DNA of 64,000 nt from Lutjanus erythropterus. Taxonomy: Eukaryota > Chordata > Actinopteri > Lutjaniformes > Lutjanidae. The translations under genes and the position numbers were made by a program. This document shows positions 52,801 through 63,400 of this stretch, one piece after another. Location of the stretch: contig CM034606.1 of the NCBI GenBank assembly GCA_020091685.1, positions 12,137,695 through 12,201,694 on the forward strand, in the 5' to 3' direction. Below the pieces are notes generated by a model. It worked only from the letters and a program-made list of their open reading frames with translations. It did not search any database and was not told the origin of the DNA. How positions within the stretch are numbered: the first letter of the stretch is position 1; the number at the start of each line of letters is the position of its first letter.

Positions 52801-54191
52801 ACAGTAACAACGTCAACAGCAGTCACGGTGGTTTCTTTTGCAGCTCAGGCTGCATACACATGAGACAAACATGGTGTTCTAATTTTGTGAAGGTGTGATT
52901 TGTCGTACATCGGGTCCTGTGGGACATCAAGTACATGAGGACGTAGGCACAACAAGTTTGGAATAAACCTAACTTTCTGCAGCTTGGAGAGAAGTGTGCA
53001 ATTATTCCCTCTTTTTGTCAGAATTGTAGAAAGAAACTTTCTACCCGGCAATAACGATCTAATCCAACACTGGTCTTTGCCTGAAGTGGAAAAGCTCTCA
53101 CAATATGACTGCAACTTGAGCCAGCGTAAAGCAACCAATATAGTTGGTTTCATCAAGCTGTGCCTTCAGTTTTAACATTCTGAAGGATTTAGCTGTGGGG
53201 ATTACGCCACAGACCCACGTTTTACAGATGATTATCTATATGCTTCATCCAGTTTAATCGACTTTGCTGATTTCGTTAAATTTGTAATGCCAGTCTGTCA
53301 TAGAATTTAACACCAGTTTTCACCATAAATACAAGCCCCAAGTCCACAGACCTTGTTTTTATTGAGGCATGGATTTTGATGGCCATGCCACAATCAGACA
53401 GTTAATGACCACATTTTATAGGTTCTAAATGGGCGATCATCTCCTTTTGTGTATTTGCTGCAGAGCTACAGGACATCCTCTGAGGGTGCAACAACCTTGA
53501 AGTTATAATTGGCACTGGTTGAAAAATCCATTTGGTTTTCATTTCATGCACCATAATAACCTTCTTTGCATTGGAAATTTGATGTCTCTCTAAATGAGCG
53601 CCATTGCAGTGGATTGAAGATACAATAAAATGAGATGAGGACAAACAAACCACACATCAATAAAAACAAACCATATATACAACAGATTGCCATGTCCTGC
53701 AAATGGAAATATGGTGTACTATGCCTAATGTAGGGCTGCACAATATGAAAAAAAAAAATCATATTGCAATTATTTTAACAGATATTGCAATTGTGTCATG
53801 ATTTACAATATGTAGGAATGTTGCATCACAATTTTTGTTTTCCAGAGCATGATGCCAGAGCATCTCCACTGTATTACAGTACTTCATTTTAATGCAGTTT
53901 TGTCAAATATTTCACCTATCAAAAAACTGCAGCTTCTGTGATTTGGACATTGCACTTTGCCACGTTGCGATTTAGATAATATTTCAATTAACTATGCAGC
54001 CCGAACCTGTAGCAATGATCAGTTTGCTTTTGCCCTTCTTGTGGCGGCCAATTAGCATTAGGTTTTCAAAACAAGCTAGCTGTTCACAGAGTTTCAGTAA
54101 CCTGCAGGCCAGTGACATTCCCTCAAAACAAGGGCTTGAGTAAGCAACTGTCAGATAGAGCTATTGCTCCAGGCAGCAGCTCTCTCCAATC

Positions 54192-54268
<77 letters not shown>

Positions 54269-57200
54269 GTGTGTGTGCACGCGCATGGGGAGAGACAGCA
54301 AAATCCTCCCCTCTTATGCCAGCATAACTACTACTGCTCCACCTCCCCCAAGGCCTTCTGCTCACTGGCGGTTCGACTCTTGCAGAATACAACTGACAAA
54401 TGTTAAAAAAAAAAGTAAAAAATAAAAGTCCTGCGTCTCATTACTATTCTATGCACACGTTCATCTTTTGATAGGCAGCTCTGTTCTAAATCAACAGGGA
54501 GGAGAGAAAGAGAGAGAGAGGGTGAGTGGACCAGAGAGAGGGAGAGTCAGAAACACATCATAAGCAAAAGGATGAGATGGTAAAGAGACAAAAGTGAAAG
54601 AGAGGAAGGGCCAAGCTCCCATGAGGCTCTTTGTGCGGAGCTGTTCAGACTGGGGAATAAGCCTGGCCTGTGTAGCGCGCAGGAGTCACACATTAAAGCA
54701 GAAAGTGATGGGGTGCCCCAGAGCCCACATAACTAACTGAGGTACAACAGAAAATATAAAGAAGGCCTGATGCACACAAACATACAGTGTATATAACCAC
54801 ACACATACACACACATCTCATTGTGTTAATATTGTGTGAAAGCACAGATAGCAATCCGTACTAGAGCTCTACTGTTGTGAGATTTTTGAGAATGATACTG
54901 ATCTTAGAGGTAAAATTCACTGATTACCAACATGGAGGCTGACATAGTGAAACTGTGAGCTGGAATAAAAAAACAGACCTTTTCTATGTAGACTTTGCAC
55001 CAAATAATAAACTAAATAAATACTTTAACATATTCATTTGACAACCAATTGCAGAATTGAAAACTGAAAAAATAAAGAATACACGAATATAAAATAAAAG
55101 CATCAGTACTGTTCAGTATCAGTCAATTTCTGAATATTTTAATACTGTCAGTCACTTTGGACCAGGCTGTAAAACAATAAGAGGCTTCTCAGCATTTACA
55201 CCTGCCAGGGAGCTCCCTCGTGTTCTTATAAATGTTCCCCATTGTGCTAAATCTAAATCTCCCCAAGAATCGTTTCCTGAATTATATAATCTATAAAGAA
55301 AAAAGGTTTTGGTATCTGTGCCAGTCAGTTGACATCTATGATGATACTGATATATCCGTGATAAGTCAATATCATGCTGATTTATAGGAATATTGATATT
55401 TTGGCAAAAAAAACTATCCACATCACCCGGCCCTGAGATCATCTTATGTTTGCACAGTTGTAGAATTTTAGAGAAAACGTGTATATTGAGATATCTACTA
55501 TATATCTGGGAATAGCCTAAAAATATCAAGATATTTTTTATCAGCCATAACACCCAGCCGTAGAGAGAGAGAGAGAGAGAGAGAGACATTCTGCCGTGGA
55601 AACACCAAACATGGTGGCGTTGTAGACACCAACATGTCTGGTGCTGACTACGTGGGGTTGACAGTGAAGCGTGCAGCCGTACCGATCATGCTGTTGAGAG
55701 AAAGATCCTGAATCCTTTTCTGGTTTGGACCCAGCGGAGCTCCACAGAAGGACACGGGGGAGTAGAGCGGCGAAAGACCCGAACTGACAGAGAGGGGGAG
55801 AGAGAAAATTAATTAAATACATTTTGAAAATCATGGCACACAACCGTTATTGAAACAAAGTGAATGGGGAGTGATAAATGAACACTGCTTGTGCCAATGA
55901 CAAATGTGATCCGCTTTTTAAGAAATTACCACACCAGAGGGAGATAGCAGCATTCGTCGAGGATGACTTGTGTACTGATTTCTTGTATTGATTAGATGTG
56001 GCTCCACAAAAACAGATATGATATCTGGAAAAATTATTTTCATGACTGCTGCAAACTGTGATGGAGTTTACACGATGGGGGCTTGACCTATGATCGAACG
56101 GGCTGAGCAGAGTGAAATATCTCACTCTAAACATCTCCTCTTAATTGATCTCTACATGCTCAGTACACACTGACAAAACCAGCTTACAGACAGAACGTAA
56201 CTGGGATGATAAGTCGTGTCAGTGTAACAAACCATAGCCAAAGCAGCTCTTTAGGATCCATTTTGGCTTCAACAATCACAAGGAAGCATGAGATTATTCA
56301 TTCAGTGTTGTGTGAAAGACAGCAGTTGTCATCTAAAAAGCCCACCTGTTTGCAAATAGATAATTTTAGTTCACGGCCCACATACAGCCCAATTTGATCT
56401 TAATGGGCCATACCAGTAAAACCATTGCACAAGAACCAAAAAATAACATCCAAATCCAAATTTTTCCCTTTTTTAGTGTGAAGAGGTAAAAGCACATTCT
56501 GAAAACGTTCACAGTTAATGGACCATTCATTTACAAAACAGATGATGAACAGCCTGAGATGTCTTGAGGAAAAAGGGGTTCAATTTCAACAATGTCTCAG
56601 TGTTTCAACATTCATTTTACTGTCATTACAATTACGATCAGACAACTTGATGACAGCAGACATTTTTGTAATTTTCCAGACATTTCCACTCCTGTGTAGT
56701 AATGCTGCCATCACAACACAGCACCAACTAAAGTGGAAGAGGGTTATGCCAATGCCTGTCTTACAACCCACTTATAAATCAAATGTTTTAGCAGTGCATT
56801 AGCAACAGGCTTCCGCCAATATTGTTTTAAGATATTAGTCTGATACAGAGTCTTTTGTACTGAAGCTGATGATTGACAATCTTTTGCACAATGTCGAATA
56901 TGTATTCTGTATTCTGGTCTGGAATTATTGACAGGCCTGCATTTTTGGAAAGTGGGCTGGATTAGACACTTTGACACCACTAAAATAAATTCAAACAAGC
57001 CTAGAATGAGACAATTCATCGCAAGGTAACAAAAAGCACAAGCATGCCTCCCCTTGTTAATTCAATTCTGTAGATTTCTCTCATTTACCCAAAATAAATT
57101 CTGGTTTTGGTTTGCTCACAGGCAAACAAACCTCTCTGCCTCACAGAGGAAGCCAACTTAAGAGAGAAATACAAAACTGTCTCCTCGACAGCAGCAAGGG

Positions 57201-57419
57201 AGTGCTCCATCAAAGGGAAAGCAGGGCTCATCAACGATAGCTAAACTCTGTGCACTCCCTACCTGCACTCCTCACTGAGAGCACTAAATTTAGCTCAGAG
57301 GATTACGTAGTTTAAAGTCAGTTTAAGTCACCTTAGAAAGTATTCAAACTTTTAACCATTACCTCTCCCTGCGATTTCAGCCAACACCTACAAAATTTTA
57401 ATGTGGCTTTGCAGAATTA

Positions 57420-57491
<72 letters not shown>

Positions 57492-60400
57492 CCTGGGATT
57501 AGCAGCAGCCTTGCCAGTGTGGGCCTTGAGCTCCCACAGCATGACTCTGCCATCACTGACCATTAGCGCGGCGTTGTTTTCATTGACGGGGCAGATCACC
57601 ATGCGATATGGCCGGACTGTCTTGGTGACTCGGATGGCATCGCACTGAGAACGCAGGTCGTAAACAAGCTCGTGGACATTCTGCTCAGGGTCTGAAGGAG
57701 TGGTGGGCACAGCAGTAGAGAAATAGAAGGCGATAAGAGTAGTAAAAAGGTAGAAAGACCCAGTATGAGAGGGTGGGGTGGGGGAGTGGAAAAGAAAGAA
57801 GAAATGTGGGAGATAAAATTGTTGAACACATGAATGGAAGGGGACACAAACAAGGAGATAAAAAAAGAGAAATATGTGGGAGAAGACATTGAGTAGATGT
57901 TAATAATAAAGGGAATAGAGACAGAAAGAGGAAGGGAAGCAGATAAGAGCGAGAGAAAGTGAGATTTGGAGAGCGGGGAAGACAATTTTTGAACATGTCT
58001 GAGAGGAAAGAAGAGGAGCACAGCAGAGAGATACAGAGAAGGATTTAAAGAGATAAGAAGGAAAAAAGCGAATGCGTGAGGGACCCACAAAAGGAAATGG
58101 CAGGAAAAAAGAAAAATGCAGCATGGAAGCGATACCAAGGCGAGTAAGTGAGGGAGATTCAGCCAGACAATGGACTCCCATTGGCCTATAGCACTAAGCC
58201 AAAGATAAATGAGACACTAAGAGTCTAAATGCCCACTGGAGCATAGAGAGAGGCTACAGGCTCTGACTGCAGTGCAGCTTGGCTGAATAGATGATGACTG
58301 GGGGCGGCACGGTAGTGAGAGTGGTTTGTGAGTGAGTATAAGACAACTAGCATGTGCTCCACGTGCGTGCGTGTCTCTACGAAGAGGTTTCATACCTGCT
58401 GCTTCCTCCGGATTGGTAGTGGAGCGGCACACTCGGAGAGTGATACACCCGTTCTCATGGAGACAGTAGAGGGCGTCCCGCTGAGCACACGGAATCACCT
58501 AAACACAGAGAGCCAAAGAAACAGGTGATGATGAGTGTGTGTTCATGATCAGGTTTACCAAATGTCCATTGAAGACACTTTCAACACGCCCCAGTTCACA
58601 TCCCCTCCTGTTTCAATGGAAAAATGAAGTGAACTTAGTGGGATCAACTCTGATTGATTTCTTTATTTCCAACATTATCTGTAAACACATGGCAACATAT
58701 CATAAACCAGCATTAATAACAGTTATGATAATCATGATACGGATCACAATGTGCTGATGTACTGCACTTTAGGGGTGGGTGGCTCAATCCCAAAATACTA
58801 ATACTTCCAACACTATGTCTCATTTTTGAAGATTGATTCTGGCATCAGTAGGATCGATACAAGAAAAAGGGATCATTTTCAGCTTCTCTCTTCTACATCG
58901 TGCCGTTTATATTCCATCCAAAAGCAAAACTGTCTGTGCAAACCATGTTCATTTGTTTAGTGCATGTGCTCCTCGTTCCTCCACTGCTCTTGTCTGTTCT
59001 GTGCACTCAAACAAATCATGTGTTGTGCATGCGCAGCATACCAAGGTGCACACCCTGACCATTTTAATCACATCAATCACACACCGGGATAGCTGCATGA
59101 AAGAAGAGCTTTGATGGAGGCATTTCACAACTGCGAACGAAAACCTGTGTGGTAGGAAGGCTTTTCACTATAAATATGTTTAAACATTTAACAAACATGT
59201 CATGAAAGGGAACTGTAACAGAAATGAAGAGAGGTGGAGGGAAAGCCTTTGCACACACACCCTCATCACAGGGACACATTGTTGAGTCTTTTCAGAGCAG
59301 CTCAGGTCGGATTATCCAGGTATATAGTAGTTTAATTAATAATTTAGTCAAATTGGATCTTCAGCATTGATTAATGTTAAATTTTCAAACTGTAATTTCC
59401 CATCATTAGCTGTTACTTTAGCAGAAATGTATTATCTAAATGAATTACGAACATACTTCAAAGCTAAAATAGGAAAATGGCCAAATATAATAACCTTTTA
59501 GTGTAACTATGAAAAGACTGCTATACGTAAGCAACTGAAGATGTATTCACCCCTTAATAATAACACACTGCTCTCCCCTACATGAAAATATATAAACACC
59601 TTTCAATAATAAAAAGCATCAGTATCATTATCTGTGATCCTAAATCATTTGGTTTCACAACCAAACAATTTTTATGGTATCGCCCACGTCTCCTGCAGTA
59701 ATCTGCAGTAAGTCTGCAGGTATCTCTGATGATTTGTAAAAAGTTGAGCCTACAACTTTCAGTCGATCCATGTGAGTTCCATTTATATACCGCCCGCTCT
59801 TCCCCAACTCACTTTCCCTCTGCTCTCCAGGTGGCGCCTATATGATGCATGCTGTTACATAACAACAAGGGCTGAGGGGAAGTACTACTAACACAACTGC
59901 TAATGAAACACAGCTTGAGTGTTGAACAGGTGGCGCTTAAGTTTGCTCTTTGCACTGCATCACTGTGTCAATCCATCTGTTCCACAGACTGAGAAGTCTG
60001 TAACATATTTACCAATATGTACTGTGCATGTGTAATTTTGTTTGATTTAGTACAAACATAAACAAAAGTGTAACCAAGCCATAAGCCCTTATGTTTGTAA
60101 TGCCACAGGTGATGTCTTCACATTGCCTCTTTTATCCAACCACCAGTCCAAAACCCAAAGAGATTCAATTTACAATAAGAAAAAAACTAATACACAAAGT
60201 GGAGGAGATGGAACTTTGGGAGGTTTATGGATTTTGTTTGAAAAGTGACTTTTTAATTGACAGATACATTTTCTGTCAACCATCTATTGAGTGTTTCTGG
60301 ATAAAATAAACTTATTAATCATTAAGTTAACAACTGGGCGCATGTGATGATGAAAATATTCACTTTAAAGTAGTGCTGTCAGGCGATTAAAAAAATTAAT

Positions 60401-63400
60401 CTAATTAATTACAGGATTTGTAATTAATTAATCTAATTAATCGCATTTTAATCTCATATCTGCTAAAGGTCCCCAAATAAAGAATTTGAATTCTAGGACA
60501 TTACAAAATTGTAGTGCATGACTAATCAATTGAATACACAAGGTACAAATCACTGCGTTCTTGTTAATAGTCCCGTCTTTGTTCTTTTTATAAATAAACT
60601 TGCCGTTCAAAGGTCCAAGTAAGCTTGCCTCGCTCTTAGGGGTGCAACAGATCAAAAAACTCACGGTTCGGATCGTATCACGGGTTTGAGTCACGGATCG
60701 GATCATTTCTTGGATCAGCAAAAAAGAAAAAAGTGGTGGGATTAGAGTTAAATTATTTTAAAATGCACTTGTCTTTGATCTTTGTCTGTCTGTAATTATC
60801 ACCATAGTTATGTAATGTAATAATAATGATAATAGTAATGATAATGGTAATATATTAAAAACTTCAAACGTATACAGTGCTGTACTATGTACATACTATA
60901 CATATATTAGATCATTATACACTGTACAGTATAATATACAACTACGCTCTGTAGTCTGACTCAATGTCCCGCCTACAGCAGCACATCTGATTGGTTAGAA
61001 GTCACGATCAATCAGCAGACACACTGTGTGACAGACGGGGTGAGACAGAGCTGCAGCGGTGAGCAGAGAGGAGCTGTGTAGAAGTTAAGACAGCTGATAT
61101 CACCAAAGTTTCAATCAACATCACAGTTTGATGATCTGTTTCTTTGGTGATAGCAGAGTTACATCAGTGAAAAAGTTATGGTCTGGATTTCACTCGAGGC
61201 GACGTGACGACTTTTAAATCAGTCGCTCTTCATAGAGATGCGCTGCATACAGCCGCATCTGTCCTGTCTGTTCACTGCAACTCTGCATTGAGATTTCTGG
61301 TATTATAACTTATACAAAAGTAACAGTGACAGTAAAACTATGATGCTCACATGTGGTCCGCGGATCACACGCGTGCCGAACTCAATGGGCCAAATTTAAA
61401 ATGCTTGCGCATTGACTTGCCACCCATGATTAATTGCGTGAATTTTTATAGCGCGTTGATTTGCAGCGTAATTAATTAATCTAATTAACGCGTTAAACTG
61501 ACAGCCCTACTTTAAAGATATTTGGCTCTCAAAAAAAGCAGAAGGCATCCACAGATTGATTGTACAGAGCAACATCATTAAGGTGAAGAGTTTCTCTTTT
61601 TTTTCAATTTTCTAACAGAGGAACAGATTTTGAGTTCAACAGGGGTTTATATCCTACAGTTTCAGTAATAATACAGCCTTTTACATTTATCATCTTTCAT
61701 TTTTCTCCTTTTCAGATTAAAAAAGCCCGTCTTTGCAATTTTCCAGGTAAAAGTTACAGTGAGTAGCACTTTTTCTGAATAAAAATCTGTCTACATTTAT
61801 TTTTGACATTACTTTTGTAGTTATGTCAGTGGATGTAGCACCACTTTTGCCCACAGTGATAAGCTTTAACTTATCACTTTAAACCCAGATCCCACCCCAT
61901 GCATTAAACTGACAGACGTTATATTAGATTACATTAGACGTACAACTATTGTACATGTACCTGATAAACTGGCAACTCTGTGTACACTGTCCATGTGCCA
62001 AATCTGACAGTGTATATAATAAATGAGGCTGTGTCTTTATTTCCCTGTTTTTCCTTGGCTCTTCTACACTCCAGCCTGGACTTTTGCTAAAGCTGTGTCA
62101 TCAGTCATGCAAATTGGCTGTGTGACAAGCACTTTATAACACTTAGAGAAGGGAGGTGTTGGCTGGACAGAGCCTCGACAGCTGAGTAATACTCCCTAAC
62201 TCCTGCTGTGTGACTTTAGGAATTACTCGTTGACTACAAAGGCTTGTTCTGCACCTTTGTACTATTTAACCATGGATACATTTATTAATACAAGATTACT
62301 GACAACCCCAAAAAAAGTATGATTTATGAAAGTAAAATAAAATATAGAGGAGAACACGATTTTCACTGAATCAGAAAATGATGACTGACTGTGGTAATGA
62401 ACTAAGGATCAGTGAACTCCTCCATGCATGTGTACTGTCAAGGTTATACACTTGAAAGGGTATATTATGGATCAAATAGAGTAGAACCACCACAGTGGAA
62501 ACCACGGCATCTACTCAGTGAAATAATAGGCCACCACAATGGTCATTCCTTCACAGGCAGGCACAGAGCTGGGAGTGAGAGCAGAGTGAACAGGGTGACA
62601 TTAAGAGACAGTTTCTGTTCCATTACAGGCTCTGCAGCCGTGACAAATCCTTTATCTAATGCCCCCACAGCATTCATCAATTTTCAATTAGAATTCCAGA
62701 CTCCAAAAGAAGGGAACTGGCACCTAAAGGTCACCATGCTGCTGAATGCAACTATAGAAAGGAACAAGAAGCCAGACGGTAGGTAGTGCTGGTGAGATTT
62801 TTTTGCTGTATCTAAGGACTACGTGGCCCTGCTGTGCAGTCGTCAGACCTTGATGAGGTGAGCACTGAGAGGGAGGAAGAGAAGTAGAGAACTTTATCAT
62901 TCATGGCAGGGGGAATTGGCTCCCCGGAAGAATCATCCATAAAAAAAAGACAGATTTTGGTAAAGCCCTACGAGAAACGCAATAAAAGTAGAAACTGTGC
63001 ACTGGGTTCATTTGAGGGGAGGGAGAGATCGTGATGCAGGAAGCGCATTAAAGCGAGAGAGCACAGCCATCCTTTCATTTATCTCACCTAGGCCAACTGA
63101 GACGTCAGTGCAAACATTGTGCTAGTTGTCTTTGCTTGTAACTTCCAAATGCACAGCAGGAGTGTCTCTCCATCACATTCAAACCCGTTAGAAAAAGGGC
63201 TGAAAGCTGTCAGAATTCTGACCTTGAAAAATTCATGCGATTAGCAAATTAATCACCTTATTTCCAGCAAAGTTTGGTTGACTCTTGTTAGGTTTGCACA
63301 AACTTTTGATTCTTTGACGCTTAACTGAAATCCTAATTACACAGAATTCGGTGTGCAACAATGCAGCACCTCACCTGAATGAAGGGCACCCCGGAGCGCT

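Larger units (their letters stand above)
58499..63374 (-). other. wdr11 intron between exons w1 and w2
   Basis: A 4.9-kb intron with the hAT element at 60371-61509 and a short repeat piece at about 61730-61850. A plus frame of 124 codons (62412-62786) was examined and not supported as a gene. No other feature was recognised. Confidence 0.5.

Noticed and set aside
54112..54425. Overlapping frames of Cys-Val or Thr-His repeats on both strands (also at 37680-38013 and 57403-57710)
   Set aside because: Translation of (TG)n microsatellites; the real coding part at 57493-57691 is wdr11 exon w3.
55541..55843. 100-codon minus frame as a gene
   Set aside because: It is the wrong frame of wdr11 exon w4; the correct frame reads [14 protein letters not shown] and joins its neighbours in phase.
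57596..58138. 180-codon minus-strand open frame
   Set aside because: Produced by a purine-biased stretch; overlaps wdr11 exon w3 in another frame, has a low-complexity Ser/Leu/Phe composition and no domain.
62412..62786. 124-codon plus-strand open frame in a wdr11 intron
   Set aside because: No recognisable domain or signal and no convincing splice or promoter context; length is within chance for this window.
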